Notes: generated by a model from the letters alone, not told the origin. A stretch of 64,000 nucleotides of DNA from Streptomyces sp. SAI-135 (GCF_029893805.1 NZ_JARXYP010000002.1:6448001-6512000), one strand, 5' to 3'. Counted from the first letter of the stretch, positions 17,272 to 26,286 are shown. A program made the numbers and translations.

Positions 17272-19488
17272 ATGGATCTCGTGCCCGCACTGGAAGAACC
17301 GTTGAAGAAGGTGCTCGGCCCCGCCACCGCGAAGGTGATGGCCGAGCACCTCGGCCTGCACTCCGTCGGCGACCTCCTGCACCACTACCCGCGCAGATAC
17401 GAGGAGCGGGGGCAGCTGACCCACCTCGCCGACCTGCCCATGGACGAGCACGTCACCGTGGTCGCCCAGGTCGCCGACGCCCGGCTGCACACCTTCGCCT
17501 CGGCCAAGGCGCCGCGCGGCAAGGGGCAGCGGCTGGAGGTCACCATCACGGACGGCAGCGGCCGCCTCCAACTGGTCTTCTTCGGCAACGGCGTGCACAA
17601 GCCCCACAAGGAACTCCTGCCGGGCACCCGCGCGCTGTTCGCCGGCAAGGTCTCCCTCTTCAACCGACGCCTCCAACTGGCGCATCCGGCCTACGAGTTG
17701 CTGCGCGGTGCCGACGACGAGGCGGCGGAGACGGTGGAGAGCTGGGCGGGCGCCCTGATCCCCATCTACCCCGCCACCGCGAAACTGGAGTCCTGGAAGA
17801 TCGGCAAGGCGATCCAGACCGTCCTGCCGAGCGCACAGGAGGCGATCGACCCCCTCCCGGAGTCACTGCGCGAGGGCCGCGGTCTGGTTCCCCTGCCCGA
17901 GGCCCTCCTCAAGATCCACCGCCCGCACACCAAGGCCGACATCGCCGACGCCCACGCCCGCCTCAAGTGGGACGAGGCCTTCGTCCTCCAGGTCGCCCTG
18001 GCCCGCCGCCGCCACGCGGACGCCCAACTCCCGGCCGTCCCGCGGAGACCCGCCCCGGACGGCCTCCTCACCGCCTTCGACGACCGCCTCCCCTTCACCC
18101 TCACGGAAGGCCAGCAGAAGGTCTCCAAGGAGATCTTCGACGACCTGGCCACGGACCACCCGATGCACCGGCTGCTCCAGGGGGAAGTGGGCTCGGGAAA
18201 GACAATGGTGGCCCTGCGCGCCATGCTCGCCGTCGTCGACGCGGGTGGGCAGGCCGCCATGCTGGCGCCCACCGAGGTGCTCGCGCAGCAGCACCACCGG
18301 TCGATCGTCGAGATGATGGGCGAGCTCGCCGAGGGCGGGATGCTGGGCGGCGCGGAGCATGCCACCAAGGTCGTGCTGCTCACCGGGTCGATGGGGACGG
18401 CCGCGCGCCGGCAGGCGATGCTGGATCTGGTCACCGGTGAGGCCGGGATCGTGATCGGCACCCACGCGCTGATCGAGGACAAGGTCCAGTTCCACGACCT
18501 GGGCCTGGTCGTGGTCGACGAGCAGCACCGCTTCGGCGTCGAGCAGCGCGACGCCCTGCGCGGCAAGGGGAAGCAGCCGCCCCACCTCCTCGTCATGACG
18601 GCCACCCCCATTCCGCGCACGGTCGCCATGACGGTCTTCGGCGACCTGGAGACCTCCGTTCTCGACCAGCTCCCGGCCGGCCGCTCCCCGATCGCCAGCC
18701 ATGTGGTGCCCGCTGCCGACAAGCCCCACTTCCTCGCCCGCGCCTGGGAGCGGGTCCGTGAGGAGGTGGAGAACGGCCACCAGGCCTACGTGGTCTGCCC
18801 GCGCATCGGCGACGAGGACGACGACCCGAAGAAAGCCGCCAGGAAGAAGTCCCCCGAGGACGAGGCCGAGAAGCGCCCGCCGCTCGCCGTCCTGGACGTC
18901 GCCGACCAGCTCACCAAGGGCCCCCTCAGCGGCCTGCGGGTCGAGGTCCTGCACGGCAGGATGCACCCCGACGACAAGGACGCGGTCATGCGCCGCTTCG
19001 CCGCCGGCGAGACCCACGTCCTGGTCGCCACCACGGTCATCGAGGTCGGCGTCAACGTCCCGAACGCCACGGTGATGGTCATCATGGACGCCGACCGCTT
19101 CGGCGTCTCCCAGCTCCACCAGCTGCGCGGCCGGGTGGGCCGGGGCTCGGCGCCGGGCCTGTGCCTCCTGGTCTCGGAGATGCCCGAGGCGAGCCCGGCC
19201 CGCCAGCGGCTGAACGCGGTGGCCTCGACCCTGGACGGCTTCGAGCTGTCCCGCATCGACCTGGAGCAGCGCCGCGAGGGCGATGTCCTGGGACAGGCCC
19301 AGTCCGGCGCCCGGACCTCCCTGCGGGTCCTCGCCGTGATCGAGGACGAGGAGATCATCGCGGAGGCCAGGGAGGAGGCCACGGCGGTGGTGGAGGCGGA
19401 CCCGGAGCTGACAGCCCTTCCCGGTCTGCGCACGGCCCTGGAGGCGCTCCTGGACGAGGAGAGGGAGCAGTACCTGGAAAAGGGCTGA
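17272..19488 (+). CDS. recG: ATP-dependent DNA helicase RecG
   Basis: 738 aa branch-migration helicase that reverses stalled forks and processes Holliday junctions. N-terminal wedge/OB domain about 60-150; Walker A GEVGSGKTM near 305; the DEQHRFG Walker B near 416; TATPIPRT; and the motif VI QLRGRVGRG near 617. An acidic/lysine insert (DEDDDPKKAARKKSPED) around 515 is typical of the actinobacterial proteins. Start ATG 17272 (GTG 17281 is the alternative); no strong ribosome-binding site is visible. Confidence 0.95.
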   Translation: MDLVPALEEPLKKVLGPATAKVMAEHLGLHSVGDLLHHYPRRYEERGQLTHLADLPMDEHVTVVAQVADARLHTFASAKAPRGKGQRLEVTITDGSGRLQLVFFGNGVHKPHKELLPGTRALFAGKVSLFNRRLQLAHPAYELLRGADDEAAETVESWAGALIPIYPATAKLESWKIGKAIQTVLPSAQEAIDPLPESLREGRGLVPLPEALLKIHRPHTKADIADAHARLKWDEAFVLQVALARRRHADAQLPAVPRRPAPDGLLTAFDDRLPFTLTEGQQKVSKEIFDDLATDHPMHRLLQGEVGSGKTMVALRAMLAVVDAGGQAAMLAPTEVLAQQHHRSIVEMMGELAEGGMLGGAEHATKVVLLTGSMGTAARRQAMLDLVTGEAGIVIGTHALIEDKVQFHDLGLVVVDEQHRFGVEQRDALRGKGKQPPHLLVMTATPIPRTVAMTVFGDLETSVLDQLPAGRSPIASHVVPAADKPHFLARAWERVREEVENGHQAYVVCPRIGDEDDDPKKAARKKSPEDEAEKRPPLAVLDVADQLTKGPLSGLRVEVLHGRMHPDDKDAVMRRFAAGETHVLVATTVIEVGVNVPNATVMVIMDADRFGVSQLHQLRGRVGRGSAPGLCLLVSEMPEASPARQRLNAVASTLDGFELSRIDLEQRREGDVLGQAQSGARTSLRVLAVIEDEEIIAEAREEATAVVEADPELTALPGLRTALEALLDEEREQYLEKG

Positions 19489-19565
19489 GAAACTGGATCC
19501 GTCACCACCTCCCGAAACCGTCCCCAGACACCACCTCCGACACCATCCCCGAACGAGGACCGAAG

Positions 19566-20153
19566 ATGACGCGCGTGATCGCGGGCAGAGCCGGCGGACG
19601 CCGCCTGGCCGTCCCGCCGGGCAATGGCACCCGTCCCACCTCGGACCGCGCGCGCGAAGGTCTCTTCTCCACCTGGCAGTCCCTCCTCGGCGGCCCCCTG
19701 GCGGGCGAGCGGGTCCTGGACCTGTACGCCGGATCGGGCGCGGTCGGCCTCGAAGCCCTCTCCCGGGGCGCGGGCCACACCCTCCTCGTGGAGGCCGACG
19801 CCCGCGCCGCCCGCACGATCCGCGAGAACGTCAGGAACCTCGGCCTCCCCGGTGCCGAGGTCCGCGCGGGCAAGGCGGAACAGATCATCGGCGCGGGGGC
19901 GCCGGCAGAGCCGTACGACCTCGTCTTCCTGGACCCCCCGTACCGAGTCACAGATCACGATCTTCGCGAGATCCTGCTCACACTCCGCACGGAACACTGG
20001 CTCGCGCCCGAGGCCCTCGTCACCGTGGAGCGCAGCACCAGAGGCGGAGAATTCCAGTGGCCGCCCGGTTTCGACGCGGTCAAGGCCCGTCGCTACGGCG
20101 AGGGAACGTTTTGGTACGGTCGCGCCGCCTCTACGTGCGAAGACGCACGATGA
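19566..20153 (+). CDS. rsmD: 16S rRNA (guanine-966-N2)-methyltransferase
   Basis: 195 aa RsmD. MTRVIAGRAGGRRL start, SAM-binding DLYAGSGAVGLEAL near 56, and the catalytic DPPY motif (LVFLDPPY) near 126 that marks N2-guanine methylases. It lies directly upstream of coaD, a pairing conserved across many bacteria. Confidence 0.93.
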   Translation: MTRVIAGRAGGRRLAVPPGNGTRPTSDRAREGLFSTWQSLLGGPLAGERVLDLYAGSGAVGLEALSRGAGHTLLVEADARAARTIRENVRNLGLPGAEVRAGKAEQIIGAGAPAEPYDLVFLDPPYRVTDHDLREILLTLRTEHWLAPEALVTVERSTRGGEFQWPPGFDAVKARRYGEGTFWYGRAASTCEDAR

Positions 20154-20179
20154 CCGGACCGGAGAGCGAGGGATCTCAA

Positions 20180-20659
20180 GTGCGCCGCGCCGTCTGTCCC
20201 GGGTCGTTCGACCCGATCACCAACGGACACCTAGACATCATCTCCCGCGCCTCCAGGCTGTACGACGAGGTCTATGTCGCGGTGATGATCAACAAGTCCA
20301 AGAAGGGCCTGTTCGAGATCGACGAGCGGATCGACCTGATCCGCGAGGTCACCGCCGAGTACGGCAACGTGATCGTCGAGGCCTTCCACGGCCTGCTCGT
20401 CGACTACTGCAAGGAGCGCGACATCCCGGCCATCGTCAAGGGCCTGCGCGCGGTCAGCGACTTCGACTACGAGCTGCAGATGGCCCAGATGAACAACGGT
20501 CTGAGCGGTGTCGAGACCCTCTTCGTGCCGACCAACCCCACCTACAGTTTCCTGTCCTCCTCGCTCGTCAAGGAGGTCGCCACCTGGGGCGGAGACGTCT
20601 CCCACCTGGTGCCCCCGCGGGTCCTCGAAGCCCTGAACGAGCGCCTCCGCAAGGGCTGA
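20180..20659 (+). CDS. coaD: Phosphopantetheine adenylyltransferase
   Basis: 159 aa enzyme of coenzyme A synthesis (transfers AMP to 4'-phosphopantetheine). PGSFDPITNGHLDII carries the T/HxGH nucleotidyltransferase motif; the KxxGLRAVSDFDYE region and the NPTYSFLSSSLVKE block match the family. The GTG at 20180 gives the usual length and has GAGGGA 7-8 nt upstream; an alternative ATG at 20150 would overlap rsmD by 4 nt. Confidence 0.94.
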   Translation: MRRAVCPGSFDPITNGHLDIISRASRLYDEVYVAVMINKSKKGLFEIDERIDLIREVTAEYGNVIVEAFHGLLVDYCKERDIPAIVKGLRAVSDFDYELQMAQMNNGLSGVETLFVPTNPTYSFLSSSLVKEVATWGGDVSHLVPPRVLEALNERLRKG

Positions 20660-20716
20660 TGGGGCTACAGTCGTCCCGTCCGTCTCCAACACAGCTGTAG
20701 AGAGTGGCGAGCACAG

Positions 20717-21799
20717 GTGGACGTGCAGAAGAAGCTCGACGAGATCGTGGCCACGGTCTCCGGCGCCCGGTCGATGCCCATGTCGGCCTCGGTGATGGTC
20801 AACCGCGCCGAGCTGCTCGCGATGCTCGACGAGCTGCGCCAGGCGCTGCCCGGCTCCCTCGCGCAGGCCCAGGAGCTGATCGGCGACCGTGAGCAGATGG
20901 TGGAGCAGGCCCGCCAGGAGGCCGAGCGCATCATCTCCACGGCGCACGCCGAGCGCGGCTCCCTGATCTCCGACACCGAGATCGCCCGCCGCTCCCAGGC
21001 CGAGGCCGACCGGATCCTGAACGAGGCCCGCCAGGAGGCCGAGGAGGTCCGCGCGGAGGCCGACGACTACGTCGACTCCAAGCTCGCCAACTTCGAGGTC
21101 GTCCTCACCAAGACCCTCGGCTCGGTGGGCCGCGGCCGCGAGAAGCTCCTCGGCACCGGCCCGGGCCTCGACGAGAACGGCTACGAGGACGAGGACGCCC
21201 CCGAGCGCAGCCACGACCCCGAGACCCTGCGCAAGGACGCCGACTCCTACGTCGACGCCAAGCTCGGCGCCTTCGAGGCGGTCCTCGCCAAGACCCTGGA
21301 GGCCGTCGGCCGCGGCCGCCAGAAGCTGCACGGCCGGATCGCCACCGACGACCTCGGCGCCCTCGCCGACAACACCTCCACCGTCCAGCACTCCAGCGAC
21401 GCCGACTACCTGGCCGACCTCGCCGCCCTCGCCGAGCAGGACAGCCAGGCCGCGGCCCAGGCACCGGCCGAGCAGCCGGACTACAGCCGGCAGCCGGCGT
21501 ACGGCTACCAGCAGCAGACAGACGCCTACGCGGCCTACCAGCAGCAGCCGGATCCCTACAACCAGCAGGATCCGTACAGCTACCAGCAGGCCGATCCCTA
21601 TGCCTACCAGGGCTACGACCAGCAGCAGGCGGCCTACGACCAGCAGCACCAGGCCCAGCAGGCCCAGCACGCCCAGGCCCAGCACGCGCATGCCCAGCAC
21701 GCCCAGCAGAGCTACGCCCTCGACGAGACCAGCCTCTTCGACACCGGCATGATCACGCCGGAGCAGTTGAGGGCGTACGAGCAGGGTCGCGGCCAGTAA
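20717..21799 (+). CDS. Coiled-coil protein with Gln/Tyr-rich tail (cell-division-initiation / F0-b like)
   Basis: 360 aa. Residues about 45-120 form a long charged coiled coil (EQMVEQARQEAERIISTAHA and similar heptads), followed by two near-duplicate blocks ADDYVDSKLANFEVVLTKTL and ADSYVDAKLGAFEAVLAKTL. Residues about 240-340 are low complexity, with QQQPDPYNQQDPY and QHAQAQHAHAQHA repeats. A short hydrophobic-acidic C-terminus ends in EQGRGQ. Related to actinobacterial DivIVA/F0-b-like proteins that may act as scaffolds; exact role unknown. GTG start, with no strong ribosome-binding site. Confidence 0.75.
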   Translation: MDVQKKLDEIVATVSGARSMPMSASVMVNRAELLAMLDELRQALPGSLAQAQELIGDREQMVEQARQEAERIISTAHAERGSLISDTEIARRSQAEADRILNEARQEAEEVRAEADDYVDSKLANFEVVLTKTLGSVGRGREKLLGTGPGLDENGYEDEDAPERSHDPETLRKDADSYVDAKLGAFEAVLAKTLEAVGRGRQKLHGRIATDDLGALADNTSTVQHSSDADYLADLAALAEQDSQAAAQAPAEQPDYSRQPAYGYQQQTDAYAAYQQQPDPYNQQDPYSYQQADPYAYQGYDQQQAAYDQQHQAQQAQHAQAQHAHAQHAQQSYALDETSLFDTGMITPEQLRAYEQGRGQ

Positions 21800-21931
21800 G
21801 GAACCACCGGATTGGGCCGTGAGCGAAAGGTCCAGTATCCTGGCTCTTCGGTCGCGTGTACGTCCGCGATCAACGCTGCCCGGGAACACCGAAGGGCGGC
21901 GTCCCTCTGAGCTCGAAGATCGAAAGCAGGA

Positions 21932-22585
21932 ATGGCCCTGAACGCCCGCCACGACCACCGCAACCCTCTCGTGTTCGACACACACGAGCTGGGTCGGCGT
22001 CCTGGCGCGCTGCAGCGCCTGACCCGTGAGATCGACGCTCCCAAGGATCTCGGCATCCAGGGAGTGATCGGAGTGCCGGAAGGCGCCCCGGTCGAGCTCG
22101 AACTCCGTCTGGAGTCCGTCATGGAAGGGGTGCTTGTCACAGGCACCGCCCGTGCACGGGCCGAGGGGGAGTGCGTAAGGTGTCTGGAGCCGCTTGAGCT
22201 GGCGCTCGAAGCGGACTTCCAGGAGATGTTCTCGTACCCTGACGCCGACGACCGTGGCCGTGTGAAAGCGGAACCGGCCGACGACGTCGAGGAAGACGAG
22301 GACAGGCTCTTCATCGAGGACGGCTTGTTCGACCTCGAACCCGTGCTGCGCGATGCGGTGGTGCTCGCACTGCCGATGCAGCCGGTGTGCCAGGACGACT
22401 GCCCCGGCCTGTGCTCCGAGTGCGGAGCCCGGCTGGCGGACGACCCGGACCACCACCACGACGCCGTCGACATCCGTTGGGCGGCACTGCAGGGACTCGC
22501 CGGTTCACTCGAAGACGGCGAGAAGGACGAGATGAGTGGCGACGCGCCTCGATCGGCGCCCGCCAACGAGAAGCAGGAGAAGTAG
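21932..22585 (+). CDS. YceD/DUF177 family protein
   Basis: 217 aa, the DUF177 protein that nearly always precedes rpmF in bacteria. Zinc-site candidates: CVRC near residue 79 and a second cluster CQDDCPGLCSECG near residue 155. It starts at ATG 21932 after GAAAGCAGGA and ends 2 nt before rpmF. DUF177 proteins are linked to 23S rRNA maturation or ribosome assembly in some species; that function is inferred here. Confidence 0.88.
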   Translation: MALNARHDHRNPLVFDTHELGRRPGALQRLTREIDAPKDLGIQGVIGVPEGAPVELELRLESVMEGVLVTGTARARAEGECVRCLEPLELALEADFQEMFSYPDADDRGRVKAEPADDVEEDEDRLFIEDGLFDLEPVLRDAVVLALPMQPVCQDDCPGLCSECGARLADDPDHHHDAVDIRWAALQGLAGSLEDGEKDEMSGDAPRSAPANEKQEK

Positions 22586-22587
22586 CC

Positions 22588-22761
22588 GTGGCTGTTCCGA
22601 AGCGGAAGATGTCGCGCAGCAACACGCGCCACCGCCGGTCGCAGTGGAAGGCTGCGGTCCCCACCCTGGTTGCGTGCGAGCGCTGCCACGAGCCCAAGCT
22701 GCAGCACATCGCGTGCCCCGCTTGCGGCACCTACAACAAGCGCCAGGTCCTCGAGGTCTGA
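22588..22761 (+). CDS. rpmF: 50S ribosomal protein L32 (zinc-ribbon type)
   Basis: 57 aa L32 with MAVPKRKMSRSNTRHRR start and four zinc cysteines (CERC and CPACG), i.e. the C+ form. GTG start directly after the DUF177 stop with AGGAGAAG as ribosome-binding site; rnc follows within 20 nt, so DUF177-rpmF-rnc form one operon. Confidence 0.95.
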   Translation: MAVPKRKMSRSNTRHRRSQWKAAVPTLVACERCHEPKLQHIACPACGTYNKRQVLEV

Positions 22762-22780
22762 GCGGCTGGTGAGAGGCACT

Positions 22781-23608
22781 GTGTCCACGCCGAAGAAGAA
22801 CTCGGGCGACAACCAGGCCTCGTCCCACACGCTGCTTGAAGGGCGGCTCGGGTACAAGCTCGAGTCCGCCCTTCTGGTGCGTGCGCTGACCCACCGTTCC
22901 TACGCGTACGAGAACGGCGGTCTGCCGACCAACGAACGCCTGGAGTTCCTCGGGGACTCGGTGCTCGGCCTCGTGGTCACGGACACGCTGTACACCACCC
23001 ACCCCGACCTGCCCGAAGGCCAGCTGGCCAAGTTGCGGGCCGCGGTGGTCAACTCGCGTGCGCTGGCGGAGGTCGGCCGTGGGCTCGACCTGGGTTCCTT
23101 CATCCGGCTCGGCCGTGGTGAAGAGGGCACAGGCGGCCGGGACAAGGCATCCATCCTCGCCGACACCCTGGAAGCGGTGATCGGCGCGGTCTATCTCGAC
23201 CAGGGTCTCGATGCGGCGAGCGAGCTCGTCCACCGGCTTTTCGATCCGCTGATCGAGAAGTCCTCCAACCTCGGTGCCGGCCTGGACTGGAAGACCAGTC
23301 TCCAGGAGCTCACCGCGACCGAGGGGCTCGGCGTGCCCGAGTACCTGGTCACGGAGACCGGCCCCGATCACGAGAAGACCTTCACTGCTGCCGCCCGCGT
23401 CGGAGGCGTCTCGTACGGCACCGGCACCGGCCGCAGCAAGAAGGAGGCGGAGCAGCAGGCCGCGGAGTCCGCCTGGAGGTCCATCAGGGCCGCCGCGGAC
23501 GAGCGCGCCAAGGCGGCGGCAGAGAAGGCGGTCGAAGCCGTCGAAGCCGTCCAGGCCGTCGAAGCCTCCGAGGACGACGACGAAGGCCCGTCGTCCGTCT
23601 CCGCCTGA
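22781..23608 (+). CDS. rnc: Ribonuclease III
   Basis: 275 aa double-stranded RNA endonuclease; in S. coelicolor the same gene (absB) globally affects antibiotic production. The RNase III signature NERLEFLGDSVLG is near residue 46, with DKASILADTLEAVIGA near 120. The dsRNA-binding domain lies at about 160-235 (the GTGTGRSKKEAEQQAAE block). The C-terminal tail is Ala/Glu/Val repeats (KAVEAVEAVQAVEA). The GTG 22781 start follows GAGAGG; GTG 22769 is an alternative. Confidence 0.94.
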   Translation: MSTPKKNSGDNQASSHTLLEGRLGYKLESALLVRALTHRSYAYENGGLPTNERLEFLGDSVLGLVVTDTLYTTHPDLPEGQLAKLRAAVVNSRALAEVGRGLDLGSFIRLGRGEEGTGGRDKASILADTLEAVIGAVYLDQGLDAASELVHRLFDPLIEKSSNLGAGLDWKTSLQELTATEGLGVPEYLVTETGPDHEKTFTAAARVGGVSYGTGTGRSKKEAEQQAAESAWRSIRAAADERAKAAAEKAVEAVEAVQAVEASEDDDEGPSSVSA

Positions 23609-23716
23609 CGCCTGGAAGCACCCAGCGCGTCTGGAAGAACAGCGCAGCCGAGCGCCTGCCCCGCACACCGGGGGCGGGCGCTCGGCTCGTGCACCGGTTT
23701 GTGACGGGGGAACCCC

Positions 23717-24577
23717 ATGCCCGAGTTGCCCGAGGTCGAGGTCGTACGGCGCGGTCTCGAGAGGTGGGTCGCCCACCGCACGGTCGCCGAGGTCGAGGTG
23801 CTGCACCCGCGGGCGGTCCGCCGCCACCTCGCCGGTGCCGACGACTTCGCGCACCGCCTCAAGGGTCACCGTGTCGGCACCCCGAGCCGCCGCGGGAAGT
23901 ACCTCTGGCTGCCCCTGGAGGACACGGACCAGTCGGTCCTGGCGCACCTCGGGATGAGCGGCCAGCTGCTGGTCCAGCCGCACGCCGCGCCCGACGAGAA
24001 GCACCTCAGGATCCGGGTCGCCTTCGCGGACGAGGTCGACACCGAACTCCGCTTCGTCGACCAACGCACCTTCGGCGGACTGTCGTTGCACGACAACACC
24101 GCCGACGGCCTGCCCGACGTGATCGCGCACATCGCGCGCGACCCCCTCGACCCGCTCTTCGACGACGACGCCTTCCACCAGGCCCTGCGCCGCAAGCGCA
24201 GCACCATCAAACGGGCCCTGCTGGACCAGTCGTTGATCAGCGGGGTCGGCAACATCTACGCGGACGAGGCACTTTGGCGCTCCCGCATCCACTACGAGCG
24301 CCCCACCGCCGGTTTCACCCGCCCGCGCACGGCCGAACTCCTGGGCCACGTCCGGGACGTGATGAACGCTGCCCTCGCGGTCGGCGGCACCAGCTTCGAC
24401 AGCCTGTACGTCAACGTCAACGGCGAGTCCGGGTACTTCGACCGGTCCCTCGACGCGTACGGCCGTGAGGGGCTGCCGTGCAAGCGGTGCGGTACGCCGA
24501 TGCGCCGGCGGCCCTGGATGAACCGGTCCAGCTACTTCTGCCCGAGGTGTCAGCGGGCGCCGCGCGTCACGTCGTAG
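23717..24577 (+). CDS. mutM: Formamidopyrimidine-DNA glycosylase
   Basis: 286 aa Fpg/MutM, the base-excision enzyme for 8-oxoguanine. N-terminal catalytic Pro2 and Glu3 in MPELPEVE, the H2TH region, and the C-terminal zinc finger CKRCGTPMRRR plus FCPRCQ. Its last 28 nt overlap the 3' end of the convergent HxlR gene. Confidence 0.95.
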   Translation: MPELPEVEVVRRGLERWVAHRTVAEVEVLHPRAVRRHLAGADDFAHRLKGHRVGTPSRRGKYLWLPLEDTDQSVLAHLGMSGQLLVQPHAAPDEKHLRIRVAFADEVDTELRFVDQRTFGGLSLHDNTADGLPDVIAHIARDPLDPLFDDDAFHQALRRKRSTIKRALLDQSLISGVGNIYADEALWRSRIHYERPTAGFTRPRTAELLGHVRDVMNAALAVGGTSFDSLYVNVNGESGYFDRSLDAYGREGLPCKRCGTPMRRRPWMNRSSYFCPRCQRAPRVTS

Positions 24578-24951
24578 CGCTCGCGGGCGGCCAGGACGTC
24601 GTCCATGCGGCCCTCGACGAAGCGGATGAGGCCCAGGAGGCGCTCGGCGACCTCGTGGCCCAGGGGGGTCAGTTCGTAGTCGACCCGGGGCGGGTTGGTG
24701 GGCTGGGCCTCGCGGTGCACCAGGCCGTCGCGCTCCAGGCCCTGGAGCGTCTGGGAGAGCATCTTCTCGCTCACGCCGTCGACCCGGCGGCGCAGCTCGT
24801 TGAAGCGCAGCGAGCCCTCGTACAGGGCGCCGAGGGTGAGTGCGCCCCAGCGGCCCGTCACATGCTCCAGGGTGCCGCGCGAGGGGCAGGCCTTGGCGAA
24901 CACGTCGTACGGGAGGTCCCGCGCCTCCGGGGGCTGCTGCGTGGTGTCCAT
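24550..24951 (-). CDS. HxlR-family transcriptional regulator
   Basis: 133 aa winged-helix repressor/activator. Typical core: CPSRGTLEHVTGRWGALTLG with the family cysteine, LRFNELRRRVDGVSEKMLSQTL (recognition region) and VDYELTPLGHEV. HxlR proteins often respond to electrophiles through the conserved Cys. Its 3' end overlaps mutM by 28 nt. A perfect 14-bp palindrome and a repeated GCACTAACC lie just upstream, plausible autoregulatory operator. Confidence 0.88.
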   Translation of the reverse strand: MDTTQQPPEARDLPYDVFAKACPSRGTLEHVTGRWGALTLGALYEGSLRFNELRRRVDGVSEKMLSQTLQGLERDGLVHREAQPTNPPRVDYELTPLGHEVAERLLGLIRFVEGRMDDVLAARERYDVTRGAR

Positions 24952-24984
24952 ATCACGAGCGTACTGGAAGAGAGCACTAACCGA

Positions 24985-25017
24985 CAGATTGCACTAACCA
25001 GAAGTTAGTGCAATCTG
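24985..25017. promoter_or_regulatory. Palindrome upstream of HxlR gene / downstream of CAP gene
   Basis: Perfect 14-bp arms at 24985-24998 and 25004-25017 with a 5-nt loop. A half-site GCACTAACC is also repeated at 24974-24982, 17 bp away from its copy at 24991-24999. The element follows the stop of the CAP-domain gene by about 15 bp, so it may also act as a terminator. There is no T-run, and AT content is unusually high for this genome, which favours an operator. Confidence 0.5.
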
Positions 25018-25031
25018 TTCTGTGGCGTCTC

Positions 25032-26114
25032 CTAGTAGCCGAAGTCCTGGGTCCACCAGGGGCCGCCCGCACCGAACTGCACACCGACGCCGAGCGTCTT
25101 GAAGTCGCAGTTCAGGATGTTGGCCTTGTGGCCGGGGCTGTTCATCCAGGCCTCCATGACCGCCGCCGGGTCGGCCTGGCCGCGGGCGATGTTCTCGCCG
25201 CCGAGGCTGGTGATCCCGGCCTGCGCCGCACGGTCCCACGGTGTGGCGCCGCTCGGGTCGGTGTGGTCGAAGAAGCCCTGCTTGGCCATGGCCTTGCTGA
25301 AGTCCGCGGCCAGGTCGGCCAGCGCGCTGTTGGCGGCGACCGGGCTGCAGCCGACCTTCGCCCGCTCGACGTTGACGAGCTCCAGCACCTGGGCGGCGGC
25401 CGCGGCCTCCGTGGAGACCTCCACCGGCGGTGCGGGGGTCTCCTTCTTCGCCGGCTCCCGCTCCTTCTGCGAAGGAGTGGTCTCGGGCTTCTTGCTCGGG
25501 GTGGCCGCCGGCTTCTCGGTCGGCTTCTCGGCCGGCGGGGTGGTCGCCGAGGTCGAGGGGGCAGGCGTGGGCGAGGAGGCGCGCTCGGCGCCGCGGCTGG
25601 TCGACGAGCCGTCCTCGCGGCTGTCGGCGCTGCCGGTGGCGCCGCCCTGCTCGGCGGGGGAGTTGGTCGGCGAGCCCGCCGCCTGGACGTCACCGCCGGT
25701 CGTGCTGCCGCCGCCGAGCTTGTAGTTGTCCAGGCCGGGCACCACGCCCGTGGCGACCGCGACCGCGACCGTGCCGATGGCGACGGCGGCCGAGACCCCG
25801 AGCAGACCGGTCTTGACCGGCGTCACGAGGTTCTTCTTGCGCCGGCGGTGCGAGCCGCTGCGGCGCGGACCGCCGGCGGGCGTGTAGCCCTCGCCGCGGT
25901 ACAGCGCGTACTCCTCCTCCGACGCGAACAGGTAGGCGTCACTGCGCGCGTAGGGGTCGGGGTCCTCGTGGACCGAGTAGGTCGTGGTGGCCGCCGAGGC
26001 GAAGTCGTACGAGTCCTGCGGGTCGTAGCTCCCGAAGGAGCCGTGCGTCTGTGTGAACCCCGTGGCGCGGCCCGTGGCGGCGCGGCCGGCGGCGGAGCGT
26101 CGGTGGCGTCCCAT
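25032..26114 (-). CDS. CAP/SCP (PR-1-like) domain membrane protein
   Basis: 360 aa. Cytoplasmic N-terminus of about 125 residues, one membrane helix (residues about 133-153, GLLGVSAAVAIGTVAVAVAT), a Ser/Thr/Pro/Lys-rich linker (EKPTEKPAATPSKKPETT) crossing the wall, then a C-terminal CAP domain of about 125 residues. CAP hallmarks: NVERAKVGCSPV, SLGGENIARG, and AWMNSPGHKANIL. Likely anchored and displayed outside the membrane; molecular role unknown (family members bind lipids or act as effectors). ATG 26114 chosen; a longer reading frame upstream lacks support. Confidence 0.85.
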   Translation of the reverse strand: MGRHRRSAAGRAATGRATGFTQTHGSFGSYDPQDSYDFASAATTTYSVHEDPDPYARSDAYLFASEEEYALYRGEGYTPAGGPRRSGSHRRRKKNLVTPVKTGLLGVSAAVAIGTVAVAVATGVVPGLDNYKLGGGSTTGGDVQAAGSPTNSPAEQGGATGSADSREDGSSTSRGAERASSPTPAPSTSATTPPAEKPTEKPAATPSKKPETTPSQKEREPAKKETPAPPVEVSTEAAAAAQVLELVNVERAKVGCSPVAANSALADLAADFSKAMAKQGFFDHTDPSGATPWDRAAQAGITSLGGENIARGQADPAAVMEAWMNSPGHKANILNCDFKTLGVGVQFGAGGPWWTQDFGY

Positions 26115-26274
26115 GTCCTTGCCTTCCTCGTCTGTTCTTGAGGTCGACGCGTCCCCCCGGTCAACCAAAGTCACAAAACCCACACGATCGAGTGAGTTTC
26201 GTATGAGATTCATTGGCAGCGGACAGTACCGCATGGCGCCCGATGAAGGAGTGTCCGGAGAGACATTGGCCGGT

Positions 26275-26280
26275 TAGGTT
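26275..26280 (+). promoter_or_regulatory. -10-like element at acyP, leaderless start
   Basis: TAGGTT six bases before the acyP ATG, with no Shine-Dalgarno in between. A TGTCCG at 26252-26257 could be the -35 with 17-bp spacing. The arrangement predicts transcription starting at or next to the start codon. Confidence 0.4.
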
Positions 26281-26286
26281 GCACCC

